Source: Aptenodytes patagonicus
Lineage: Eukaryota; Chordata; Aves; Sphenisciformes; Spheniscidae
Direction of reading: 5' to 3'
NCBI RefSeq assembly: GCF_965638725.1
Contig: NC_134958.1
Location: 13,705,464 to 13,769,463 of the forward strand
DNA: 64,000 nucleotides
In this document: positions 47,498-56,417 of the stretch, piece after piece
Layout of the letters: each line of letters begins with the position of its first letter
How positions within the stretch are numbered: the first letter of the stretch is position 1
Translations under genes and position numbers: made by a program
The notes under the pieces: model-generated
Seen by the model: only the letters and a program-made list of their open reading frames with translations
Told to the model about the DNA's origin: nothing
Databases searched by the model: none

Positions 47498-49479
47498 GGG
47501 CGTTTTGGGGGGGAATGGAGGCGATTGCCAGTCAGATGGGAAATGGGAGAGATGCAAGCTCCTCCCCAAATTCAAAGCAAGAGCTGCAGCCGTACCAGGG
47601 CTCCAATACCCTCAAGCCCAACCAAGTGGGTGAGACCTCTCTGTACGGCGTGCCCATCGTGTCCCTGGTCATCGACGGGCAGGAGCGGCTGTGCCTGGCG
47701 CAGATCTCCAACACGCTGCTCAAGAACTACAGCTACAATGAGATCCACAACCGGCGGGTGGCCCTGGGCATCACCTGCGTGCAGTGCACGCCGGTGCAGC
47801 TGGAGATCCTGCGGCGGGCCGGGGCCATGCCCATCTCCTCCCGCCGCTGCGGCATGATCACCAAGCGTGAGGCGGAGCGGCTCTGCAAGTCTTTCCTGGG
47901 CGAGCACAAGCCGCCCAAGCTGCCCGAGAACTTCGCCTTCGACGTGGTGCACGAGTGCGCCTGGGGCTCCCGGGGCAGCTTCATCCCGGCCCGCTACAAC
48001 AGCTCCCGCGCCAAGTGCATCAAGTGCAGCTACTGCAGCATGTACTTCTCCCCCAACAAGTTCATCTTCCACTCCCACCGCACCCCGGACTCCAAGTACA
48101 CCCAGCCCGACGCCGCCAACTTCAACTCCTGGCGCCGCCACCTCAAGCTCAGCGACAAGACGGCCACGGAGGAGCTGTCGCACGCCTGGGAGGATGTCAA
48201 GGCCATGTTCAACGGCGGCACCCGCAAGCGGACCTTCTCCCTGCAAGGGGCGGCCGCCGGCGGGCCCGGTGCCGGTTCCCCGGCCGCCAAGGCCGCCTTG
48301 CACCCGCCGCCGCCCGCCGGCCCCGAGCTGGCCCCGGCGCACAAGAGCCTGCGCTGCAGCGGGCAGGAGCCGGCGGGCGAGCGCGGGGCGCTGGGGCTGC
48401 CGGCGGCGCACGGCGGGGCGGCGGGCGCGCACGGCGGGGCGGGCGCGGTGCGCAGCTACCCGGTAATCCCGGTGCCCAGCAAGGGCTTCGGGATGCTGCA
48501 GAAGCTGCCGCCGCCGCTCTTCCCCCACCCTTACGGCTTCCCCGCCGCCGCTTTCGGACTCTGCCCCAAAAAGCAGGAGGATGCGCTGGGCGGCGCGGGT
48601 GGCGGCGAGGCGGGCAAGGGCGGCGCGCTGCCCCCCGGCATGTTTTGGGGGCCCCCGCACCCTCACCCGCACCAACCGGCCCAGCCGCCCCACCAGCCCG
48701 GCGCCGCCAAGGACACCGGCGTCTACCCCTCCTTCCCCGTCTTCTGGCCGGCCGCCGGCAGCCTGCCCGTGCCGCCCTACCCGGCGCAGAGCCAGGCCAA
48801 GGCGGCGGCCACGGCCGTGGTGGTGGCGGCGGCGGCGGCAGCGGCGGCGGCGGCGGCCGAACCGCCGGGCTTGTCGGGCCGGCACGGCGAGCTGGAGGGC
48901 TCGGAGCCGTCGGGCAGCGGGAGGAGCAGCGCTACCCCCCAGGAGGGCGCCGGGGCGGAGGGCGAGCGCTGCCCCAGCGCGTTGTCGCGGGCGGCGGGCG
49001 AGGAGGAGCGCTCCGGGGACGAGGCGCTGCTCCCCCCGCTACCCCTGCCCAGGAAGGGCAGCTACCTCTCCGCCTTCCGCCCGGTGGTGAAGGACGCCGA
49101 GAGCATCGCCAAGCTCTACGGCACCCGGGAGGCTTACGGCGGCGCGGCCCCCCGCGGCCCCGGCTACCTCTCCCCGGACTTCCTCAGCGAGGGCAGCTCC
49201 AGCTATCGCTCGCTCTCCCCCGGGGGGGACACGGCCGAGGAGCCCGAGGTGGACGTGGAGTCCAACCGCTTCCCGGAGGACGAGGAGGAGGACGCCGCCG
49301 CCGCCCCCCCCGAGGGACGGGAGCCGCCGCCGCCCCGGCTGCTGGCCGGTACCGAGGAGCCGCCGCCGCCGGCCGGGGCCGACGGGCCCGAGGAGAAGGC
49401 GGGCGAGCCGGCGGCGGAGGAGGGCGGCCAGCCGCCCGACGGCAGCCCCGAGCGGAGCAGCAGCAGGGGCGCCTACGAG
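47498..49479 (+). CDS. SKOR1: SKOR1 large coding exon (residues 1-655; ATG at 47,515)
   Basis: The acceptor TTTTGCAG precedes a 17-base leader and the ATG (AATGG context). The exon carries the whole SKI/DAC and SMAD4-binding domains and the proline/alanine/glycine-rich linker. The donor is TACGAG|GTGCGG in phase 0; reading past it gives unrelated low-complexity sequence to a stop at 49,552, so the splice is needed. The antisense frame here (437 codons) is a compositional shadow. Confidence 0.95.
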
Positions 49480-51588
49480 GTGCGGGGCCGGGGGCGGGCT
49501 CTGCCCTCGGGGGTCCCCGCGGGGCCGGCCCCGGGGTCCCCGCCGCCTCCCTGACTCGCTCTTTTGCAGGTGTACGCGCCGGACAGGGGGGAGCACCTGC
49601 AGCCGCTGAAGACCGCCGCCTCCCTGGGAGCGCCGGCCGCGTACCTGTGCACACCCGAGGCGAAGGGTAAAACGGGCCGGGGGGGGCCGGGGGGCGGGAG
49701 GCCGGTGCGCATCGAGGGCGCGGCCCCGGGCGCCGCCCCCGCCGGCTGCTCAGCCCCGGGGGGGGGCAACCGGGCCGCCGCTTTCGTTTGGGGGCTTTCG
49801 GGAGAAAAGCGACTGCAAACGGTTTCCGGATGGGGGACGGGGCCAGGGCCCCTCCGGGTCCGCGGATGCCGCCGTCGGACGGGGCCGGTGCGGCGGGGAT
49901 GGATGGGCTGGCGGGGCCGCACACGGCACGGCGGGGCAAAGCTCCTGCCAGCAAGCTACTTTCCAATAGCAAAGCGATTAGGATGTCCGCTAAGAAGGTT
50001 TTAACGAGGGCTTTGTCCGTAATTATGTAATTAAGGATATATCAGGACCATACTTTCATTGCTTATGGTTGAAAATCGGTTTATTAACTTTAAGAGCAAG
50101 ATAAAGAAGACAATCACTCCGCGGCGGAGGATTTAGAGACCAGAAAATCCTATCAGGACCAAAGGAATGTCTCGCATCCCAGCCCTGTAAATACCGACAG
50201 AGGTAAGCGCCGGTCCGCGTTCCGCCGCGGCCCCTCCGCGGGGCGATGCGCTGCCCCTCCGCGGGGCGATGCGCGACCGGCGGAGCCCCCCGCGGTGCGG
50301 CTGACGGCGCTTTGCCCCCCCGCAGGAGAGGACGGCCTCGGCATGGATGTCGCCGGGACGCAGCTGGTGGAAAAGGACATCGAAAATTTGGCCCGAGGTG
50401 AGGCGGGGGCGCGTCCCGCGGCGGGGCGGGGGGCTGCGGGGGTCGGCGCCCCGCCGGGGGGGGGGGGGGGAGGCTGGCGGGACCCCCCGGCCTCTCCCCG
50501 CGGCTCGAGGTATTTGTGTTTTCAGCAGGAGTGATTAACTCCTGTGATTAATGTAACGTAATGCGATTAGCGCCGCGCTGAGCCGCCTCCATATGGAAAA
50601 GTGCGGGCTCCCCTCAACATCGCCACGTATTTTTAAACAGACGAGTTGCAAAAACTGGTCCTGGAGCAAATGGAACTGAGGAAAAAGCTGGAGAGGGACT
50701 TCCAGAGCCTGAAAGGTACCGGCGATCCCCCCCCGCCCCGGCCGGGGAGCTGGCCCCGCGCCGGGGAGCGGCGCTGACCCCCCCTGCCCCCGCAGATAAC
50801 TTCCAGGACCAGATGAAGCGGGAGCTGGCGTATCGGGAGGAGATGGTGCAGCAGCTGCAGATCGTCCGAGGTAAGGCCCGGCCCGCCATCCGGCAATTGC
50901 TACTTTTATTTTTATCTCCTTTTTGTCTCTCTCCTTTTTTTTCTTTTTCCTCTTTTTTTTTCCTTTTTTTTTTTTTCCTTTAAATCGATATCCTTCGGTG
51001 CACTCCGCTTAGCCTGGGGATTTCCAGCCGCCCCGCAAACGGCTGCGAGGCGTCATTACACGGGAGCGAATGAACCTTCCCTCTCGCAGCGATTTCCACC
51101 CAGGCTAAATTAAAAACCGAGGCGTAAAATTACCTGGGAAGCCATGTCCGACTTTGCGCGCATCCCGCCCCGCACCCCCATTTCAACACACCCCCCCCCG
51201 CGCTGCGGACGAGCGCGATGCCCTTCGGCCCAGCGCGTCCCCGACGGGGCGGCCGCGCTCTGCCCCCCCCCCCCCCCCCCCCCCGGCGCGTTGTGATGCT
51301 CTCCCCCCATCCCAGATACGCTGTGCAACGAGCTGGACCAGGAGAGGAAAGCGCGCTACGCCATCCAGCAGAAGTTGAAAGGTACCGGGGCAGGACGGGG
51401 GGGGCACAGACGTCTGAGGGGGGCCGACACCCTCCCCCCCGCGTGGGGGGGTCCGGGGGAGCCGGGGGTGACGCCTCCGTCCCTTTGCAGAGGCCCACGA
51501 CGCGCTGCATCACTTCTCCTGCAAAATGCTGACCCCGCGGCACTGCACGGGGAACTGCTCCTTCAAGCCGCCGCTGCTGCCCCAGTGA
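47515..51588 (+). CDS. SKOR1: SKOR1 (CORL1/LBXCOR1), SKI family transcriptional corepressor 1, eight coding exons
   Basis: SKOR1 is a nuclear corepressor that partners LBX1 in dorsal spinal cord interneurons, recruits histone deacetylase activity and can bind SMADs to damp BMP/TGF-beta signalling. Joining the eight exons gives 851 residues; human is about 926-965, the difference lying in low-complexity linkers. The SKI/SNO/DAC domain spans about residues 35-145 (GETSLYGVPIVSLVIDGQER, then CLAQISNTLL). The SKI SMAD4-binding SAND-like domain spans about 146-235, with likely zinc ligands among C168, C171, C174, H186 and H188. A conserved RSYPVIPVPSKGFG block starts at 313, an alanine run lies at about 438-448, a KGSYLSAFRPVVKD block at 514 and an acidic stretch near 575-597. 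A C-terminal coiled coil covers about 748-830, ending PPLLPQ. SKOR1 rather than SKOR2 is shown by the MEAI..SSSPNSKQELQPY start and the DTLCNELDQERK tail. The start ATG follows the acceptor by 17 bases. Confidence 0.97.
49570..49666 (+). CDS. SKOR1: SKOR1 coding exon 2 (residues 656-687)
   Basis: It is flanked by CTCTTTTGCAG and GTAAAA. It encodes VYAPDRGEHLQPL, then KTAASLGAPAAYLCTPEAK, and matches the VFAPERDEHVKS...ASYVCTPEA region of mammalian SKOR1. It ends in phase 1. The upstream intron is only 90 bp. Confidence 0.93.
49965..50094. promoter_or_regulatory. SKOR1: AT-rich intronic element before SKOR1 exon 3
   Basis: An abrupt AT-rich island in otherwise GC-rich intron runs directly into the splice acceptor. 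It includes CAATAGCAAAGCGATTAGG, GTAATTATGTAATTAAGG and GGTTTATTAAC. It may be an intronic enhancer or a splicing-control region. Confidence 0.4.
50095..50202 (+). CDS. SKOR1: SKOR1 coding exon 3 (residues 688-723)
   Basis: With the acceptor TTAACTTTAAG at 50,094 the frame reads EQDKEDNHSAAEDLETRKSY and ends SPVNTDR, aligning with human EPDKEDNHSPADDLETRKSY and onward. A second AG at 50,100 would drop two residues and fits less well. The pyrimidine tract is weak. The donor is ACAGAG|GTAAGC, phase 1. Confidence 0.92.
50230..50274. repeat. Two 22-bp direct repeats in a SKOR1 intron
   Basis: Positions 50,230-50,251 and 50,253-50,274 are identical and separated by a single T. The unit begins GCCCCTCCGCGGGGCGATG and contains the palindromic CCGCGG. 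They lie inside the 123-bp intron between exons 3 and 4. Confidence 0.95.
50326..50397 (+). CDS. SKOR1: SKOR1 coding exon 4 (residues 724-747)
   Basis: The acceptor is CCCCCCGCAG and the donor CCCGAG|GTGAGG. The exon encodes GEDGLGMDVAGTQLVEKDIE followed by NLAR, which closely matches human SKOR1. Phase 1 at both ends. Confidence 0.94.
50510..50640. promoter_or_regulatory. SKOR1: AT-rich intronic element before SKOR1 exon 5
   Basis: Two GTGATTAA words at 50,531-50,538 and 50,544-50,551, then TAATGCGATTAGC. The first sits within a small inverted repeat (GGAGT-GATTA-ACTCC). The flanking DNA is GC-rich. Confidence 0.35.
50641..50715 (+). CDS. SKOR1: SKOR1 coding exon 5 (residues 748-772, coiled-coil start)
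   Basis: The acceptor is TTTTTAAACAG and the donor AAAG|GTACC. The exon encodes DELQKLVLEQMELRKKLERD then FQSLK, the beginning of the C-terminal coiled coil shared with SKOR2. Phase 1 at both ends. Confidence 0.95.
50796..50870 (+). CDS. SKOR1: SKOR1 coding exon 6 (residues 773-797)
   Basis: It encodes DNFQDQMKRELAYREEMVQQ then LQIVR, near-identical to mammalian SKOR1. The acceptor is TGCCCCCGCAG and the donor CCGAG|GTAAGG. The upstream intron is only 80 bp. Confidence 0.96.
51263..51284. repeat. C22 tract upstream of SKOR1 exon 7 acceptor
   Basis: Uninterrupted run of 22 C ending 31 bases before the exon. Confidence 0.92.
51316..51381 (+). CDS. SKOR1: SKOR1 coding exon 7 (residues 798-819)
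   Basis: It encodes DTLCNELDQERKARYAIQQK then LK, continuing the coiled coil. The acceptor is CATCCCAG, preceded by a 22-C run ending 31 bases upstream. The donor is AAAG|GTACCG. This exon distinguishes SKOR1 from SKOR2. Confidence 0.96.
51491..51588 (+). CDS. SKOR1: SKOR1 terminal coding exon 8 (residues 820-851)
   Basis: The acceptor is CCCTTTGCAG. The exon encodes EAHDALHHFSCKMLTPRHCT and then a Cys-containing tail ending PPLLPQ, before TGA at 51,586-51,588. The CKMLTPRHCTGNC motif is characteristic of the SKOR1 C-terminus. Confidence 0.96.
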
Positions 51589-52115
51589 GCCCCCCCCGGA
51601 CCCCCCTTCCCCCGAAGCCATGCGGGCAGAGCCCACACAAGCCATTTCCACGAGACACTTGTACATAGAGGACTCGGAGCCCGGCTTTCCTCGGACTGGC
51701 AATACGGCGGGGAGCGGCCCCGGGCCGGCCGGAGGGGGAGCCGGGCCCCCCCCCGCGCCCCGCGCCCCCCGGGGCCCCCCGCTTCGCCTCTCCCCCTCCC
51801 TCCCTCCCTGTGTGTCCGCTTCTTCAACCCTTGTCCAGACTGGAAACAAAAGTGGCTATGTGCAATGGATATAAATGTACTGTGATTCTCTTGGTACAGT
51901 ATTTGTTGGATTTTTATTTATTTATGATGTATATTTATTTCCCCCCCCCGGGCCCCCTCCTCCCTCACCACCCCCTTGTAAATTTATGGATGTAACAGCA
52001 CTTTAACGGGCGGTCCGCGACTCCGGAGGCAGAACAACGCTCGCCCGCTCTGGGGAGAGACCCCTCTGTACGTGATTTTGGTTCTTTAATAAAAACCGAC
52101 TTTAAGAAGCCGCCT
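51589..52115 (+). other. SKOR1: SKOR1 3' UTR
   Basis: It runs from the stop codon to a canonical AATAAA at 52,088-52,093, with cleavage expected 10-25 bases later. It includes a (TATTTATT)-type AU-rich patch near 51,910-51,940 (repeated ATTTA), often linked to mRNA instability. That regulatory effect is inferred. Confidence 0.85.
52088..52093 (+). terminator. SKOR1: SKOR1 poly(A) signal
   Basis: AATAAA in a CTTTAATAAAAACCG context, 500 bases after the stop codon and the only canonical hexamer in that interval. It is followed by a GT-containing stretch (GGTCCGTGGGACTGT). Confidence 0.85.
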
Positions 52116-52294
52116 GGTCCGTGGGACTGTCCCGGGGGGCGGGGATCCCCCCCCGGGCACGCCGCGGGAGGGGCTCGCACGGCCCCGACGGCCCCCCTGG
52201 GCCCGGGGCGGGCCGACACCGGGTGCCGCAGGCCGGGCGGGAGGGGGGCCGCTCCCCTGCGAAGTTCCCCTTTCCCCCTCCTCCTCCGCGCCGC

Positions 52295-52440
52295 AGCCGG
52301 GAGCTCATTAATGCCCATTTATATGCTCGTTTCACACATGAAAGTATTACATTAATGAGCTCTGAGAGCGGGTGTGGAGGTGCTCGCACACCTATTAGCC
52401 CTAAATACCTGTTTTCAGCCCAGGATTAACCTAGCACGAC
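52295..52440. promoter_or_regulatory. Candidate element with inverted ATTAAT arms, 3' of SKOR1
   Basis: GAGCTCATTAATG at 52,301-52,313 and its exact reverse complement at 52,350-52,362 flank a 36-bp AT-rich centre containing CATTTATATGC and TGAAAGTATTAC. AT-rich sequence continues to about 52,435 within GC-rich DNA. Confidence 0.5.
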
Positions 52441-52479
52441 ATCTCGGCGGGCTGCGGGGCGGGGACCGGGTTGGGGAGG

Positions 52480-52725
52480 GGGGATGCACCTTGCACCGGG
52501 CTCCTGGGGCGCTCCGGGGACGGGGGGAGACGCACGTCGCACCGCCGGCCCTACGGCGCACCGGGAGCTGCAGGGGGGGCGGGTTGCACCTCGCACCGCG
52601 GTCCTGCAGCACACCGGGGCTGCGGGGACCGGGGACCGGGACCGGGGAGGAGGGATACACCTTGCAGCGCTGCGCACCGGGGCTGCGGATGCCGGGAGCA
52701 TCCCGGGGACCGGGACCGTTGCGGG
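52480..52725. repeat. Degenerate GC-rich minisatellite
   Basis: Irregular units with a CACCTTGCACCG/CACGTCGCACCG/CACCTCGCACCG word near 52,487, 52,532, 52,587 and 52,660. Between them are GGGGACCGGGACCGGGG-type strings. The spacing varies (about 45-73 bp). Confidence 0.6.
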
Positions 52726-52729
52726 GGGA

Positions 52730-54120
52730 TGCGCTCGGGGGGCCGCGCGTTGCCCAACCCGGCGCTGCCCGCGGGGTTGCTGCGGTGTGAGCCGTCCTCG
52801 GGAGTTCCGCAGCGCGGATCTGTCGTAATTAGTTTCTGGGACTCTCATTACGCGGAGCAGCGCCGGTTCCGCGGCCTGGGCCGCCACCGCGTGGGCGCAG
52901 CCGGCGGTGCAGCCACCCCCATACCCCCACCTCCGGCGGGCAGCGGTGCGCGGTGCTCCGGCCCGGCATCCCCCACCCCGTGCACGGCTGCCGGGCCTGA
53001 TCCGGCGGCACCCCGCGGGGTTGCTTTGCAAAGGGCCGGGGCCGGGAGCTCCCCCCTCGCCGGGTCCTCTTGCACGGCCTCATCCTGCCAGCACAGAGGG
53101 GCCCACATCTGCCCAGCAGCTCCCCTCGCCGACGGGCAGCCCTACTCCAAGCTGGGGTCAGGCCAGGGACCTCCAGAAGTGCCTCCCAGCCTAAATCCCC
53201 CTGTGAGTCTCCGATCAAACCCCGCCGTTTTTATTAGGCATTATCCCCCTCAGCAGTTCAGCGTGGCTTTTCCCCTCAGCAGGGACGGGGCAGCAAGTGC
53301 CTGACCCTGGGATCAGCTGTGCTGGAGCAGAAGTAGCATCTCCCATCACCTGTGAGTGAGGAAGATCATCTGAGCCAGAGCTGGGGCAGGTGGACACGCT
53401 TGGCTGGGCTGAAGGTTACAAAACCCTTGGGGTGGAAGTGCAGCTGACTTTCTTGGGCTTTCCTCATTTCTCAGATCATCAGGCAAAGCTCTTGTGGCTT
53501 GTTTGGGGATGGACATCCTCCTGCGCTGTGTGAGCTGCAGAAGGTGTCTGCAATACGTGACCCTGAGCAGGAGCAGTGGGGCTGGGGTTGCTGGTGGCAT
53601 CTCTCATGCAGGTAAGCCTATGGGAAGGGGGATCATCTTGCTGGGACATGGAAGGGATGTGTAGACCGGGGAGACAATAGCAAAGAGGTGAATAAAAAGG
53701 TAGAGTCAAGCTCTGCAAGCCAAGAGGTGGGTGGCTTGAGGCAATTGAATAGCTGAGCCCCTTTTCTTGCATGTTCCTCTGTGCCTCTCCAGCTGGGTCG
53801 TCGCTGGCATCTCGTGGGCTGGAGGTAGCACAGGGTGACCCTCTGGGGAACCATGGAGGAGCTTGGCCTGGGTGCCTGGCCCTGGCTGCTGGCACTGGAG
53901 GGAAGAGTGCCATGCTGCTGGCACTGCCACGCCTCGGAGGGGCTCTCGCTCCTGACCCCAGCCCCTGGTCAGGACCCACAGCTGGGCTCTGGTGTTCCCA
54001 GCTCCCACTTTCCTTGTGCCAGGCTGTTGGAGCTGTGCTCTCCCCAGCTCTCCAGCCCGTGAGCTCGTCCAGCCTCCGCTGCGCTCACCTGCCCGGGCAC
54101 ACCGTGCGTGGCAGCGGCAC
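52730..54120. other. Intergenic, no gene seen
   Basis: GC-rich flank of SKOR1 grading to ordinary composition. Open frames on both strands lack domains and splice support. No repeat was recognised. Confidence 0.6.
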
Positions 54121-54450
54121 TTACCAACGCGGGTGCAAAAATGAACTATTATGTTGTATTAATATTTTCACACTACTTAGCTCTCATTAAAATGTACTTT
54201 GCTGAATTTAATATGCAACTTCAAATGACACAACGTATTAAGTGCTTAATATACTAGAAATTATGAAACTATTATAGTCTAAGTAATATGAAATAATTAG
54301 AGTGAATTAAACTTCACCAGCAGAATGAGGGAAAGGCTTCAAATTTCTTTTTTTTTTTTTTTTTTTCAGTCTTAAAATAGTTGAATGCAGTAATAGCCCC
54401 TGAAAATAAACAACCAGAGTTAGGATTTTTAAATAATTAAAGCAGGAAAA
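54120..54450. promoter_or_regulatory. Candidate non-coding element 3' of SKOR1
   Basis: About 200 bp of complex AT-rich sequence (54,140-54,330) with TGTATTAATATTTTC, ATTAAGTGCTTAATAT (imperfect palindrome near 54,237), AATATGAAATAATTAG and GTGAATTAAAC. A T19 tract follows at 54,348-54,366. It is non-coding. Confidence 0.4.
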
Positions 54451-54459
54451 AGCCTGGAG

Positions 54460-56415
54460 TGTCTGTATTTGAGCCTGTGATGAATTCTGAATTGGGGGAA
54501 GCAGAAGGTCTGTTTGCTGTAGCTGATGGAGTTGTTCTTTCAGGCCAGTGGCAGAGCAGCTCCAAGGAGCTGATCACCAGACCTCCAGCCTTGCCAAGGC
54601 TTCTCCCCATATGCTATTTTCCTCTTGTACACAAGGCTGTTTATTTGGAGGCAAGCAGACGTGATGGCTCCCAGTGATGGAGCGGTGTCTGCTCTGGGTT
54701 TCGCTGCCGCGCTGCATCTGAGCTGAAAGTCCCCCTTGCAGAGCAGCTCCCCTCTTAACAGGGGTGCAGACGCTAGAGACCCCTGCGTTAAAATCGTAGC
54801 AAGTGGACGGAGCCTGGCCTCTCGCTTTGAGAAGTGCTTCAAGCCATCGCACTGAAGTTGGGGTTGAATGGCAGGTGCTTTTCTCGCAGGAAGGGGATTG
54901 CCCTGGAGCATGGGTGGACACGGGGCTGGTATGCTCTCTGGTGGGTCTACAGCAGCGATGCAAAGCGCCCGACCCATCGGCTGCCAGATTTAGGCAGGGT
55001 ATTTGCGCTGTGGTGTGGAAGCACGGGACTGCGTGGGACTGCACCGCTACAGCACGCACCAGGTGCTGAGCATGGCAGAGACCCACTCGGTCAGTGTCTC
55101 ACAGGCCCCAAACCTCTGCCATTGACCCCATGAGGAGCTGGATCAGCTTGGATGCAGTTTGTCTCTCCAGCGGTAGTGTGGCTGGGTTCAGAGGACGCCA
55201 GGAGATGGCGTTCCCAGTGCCGCTCTGCGCAGCACTCCTCACTGGAGTTAGTCTGATTTTGAACTGAGGTTCTGTGCAACTTCCATGGAAACTACCAAAA
55301 TTACCCCTTGGGAAAGCAAGTCTGAGCCTGGGGGGGGGGGGAATAACGACACAGGGGGAGCAGCCCAGCTGAGCCATTGCCTCTGTGCCAGATGGATGTG
55401 CAGTGGTGAAGCTGTCGAGTCCCTCCTGAAGCAACAGCTTTAGGGGCAGGAGGAGAAGACAGACGCTTACTGTCCCCGTGGGCTTTAGGGCAATGGGTGT
55501 TGCTGCTACTATGTGGGATGGTGGCCGTCAGTGAGTAAAAACGTGCTTGCACAATATTCTGCTGGAGGACTTGAGGGGAAGAAAATGAGCAACGGGTGGA
55601 TGTCAGTCCTGTCTGTGCAGGGCTGGGGTGCTTGGGCAGCGCGGTGCCACAGAGGGAGGACAGTCCCAAGAGGCTCACGTGTCCCTCGCAGGTTCACTGA
55701 CCCCCACAACCCAGGGGAGAGGGGAAAAGCAGCTTTCCCATGAAATCCTGGTGTCAGGAGAAACCCAGGCTGAATCAGAGGTCACAGACCTGATTCTGGG
55801 AACTAGATCAGTGGTGCTGTTACAGGTAATCTAAGATGCTCTGTCCCGAAGTGAGGGCAGACTCTTCTTTAGTAAATGCATAAGGCTCTTGCCAGATTTA
55901 TGGAGCGGTATCAGAGAAATAGTGCTGTACTCAGGTGAACGCTAGGAAGGCTAACACTCGAGTTAAAAGTGAGGAAAATGGTCCTTAATTTACCTCCTTG
56001 AGGATTATTTTGGTTCCACCAACTGTATCATCAAAAGACACATTTGCTTGGAAAGTCTAATCATTAAGTACAAAGAACTTGCCAGCAAGAATCTAAAAAA
56101 GTGTTAACTTTTTTTATATGTCTCTTTGATTTCAAAGGACTATTTGCTGTTGGTGACAGGAAGGAAAAATAATCGCCTAATCAATCTTTTTGAAAACGAG
56201 TTGTCTAGTCTTGGGCTAGCATGGCGTGCTTTATGGAAGATGTGTTTGTAAGATTCATCTGACTTTGAGCGTGCTCTTTCAATGCTGTTTTATCGCTATA
56301 GTAAGTATTATCTCGGACTGCGGGCTGGTGAGTACTGTGGAGAGACACAGGGAAAACATCTTCCCTTTTTCAATGACCATCCAAGCCCAGGGTGGGTCTG
56401 GAAACCAGCAGGTCA
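54460..56415. other. Intergenic, no gene seen
   Basis: No recognisable coding sequence. A G12 run occurs at about 55,331. The AT-richer part near 55,850-56,200 (TTAATTTACC, TCTAATCATTAAG) could be regulatory, but the support is weak. Confidence 0.55.
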
Positions 56416-56417
56416 CA

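Larger units (their letters stand above)
43300..53100. promoter_or_regulatory. SKOR1: CpG-dense domain covering SKOR1
   Basis: GC content and CpG frequency rise sharply from about 43.3 kb and stay high through the SKOR1 promoter, body and 3' flank, in contrast to the AT-rich MAP2K5 introns. Developmental regulator genes commonly sit in extended CpG islands that carry Polycomb marks. Exact borders need a windowed CpG calculation. Confidence 0.8.

Noticed and set aside
47572..48885. 437-codon antisense open frame across the large SKOR1 exon
   Set aside because: Shadow of a GC-rich coding exon; Arg/Gly/Leu-rich with no domain, and the sense frame is clearly the conserved protein.
47955..49670. 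571-codon open frame in another + strand frame of SKOR1
   Set aside because: Overlaps the conserved SKOR1 frame and consists of low-complexity Gly/Arg/Gln; a compositional artefact.
50095..50101. Exon 3 acceptor at 50,100 instead of 50,094
   Set aside because: It is in frame but removes two residues (EQ) that match the human EP position; kept only as a possible minor site.
47515..51588. SKOR2 as the identity of the corepressor gene
   Set aside because: The N-terminus (SSSPNSKQELQPY), the DTLCNELDQERK segment and the CKMLTPRHCTGNC tail are SKOR1-type, and the neighbour MAP2K5 fits only the SKOR1 locus.
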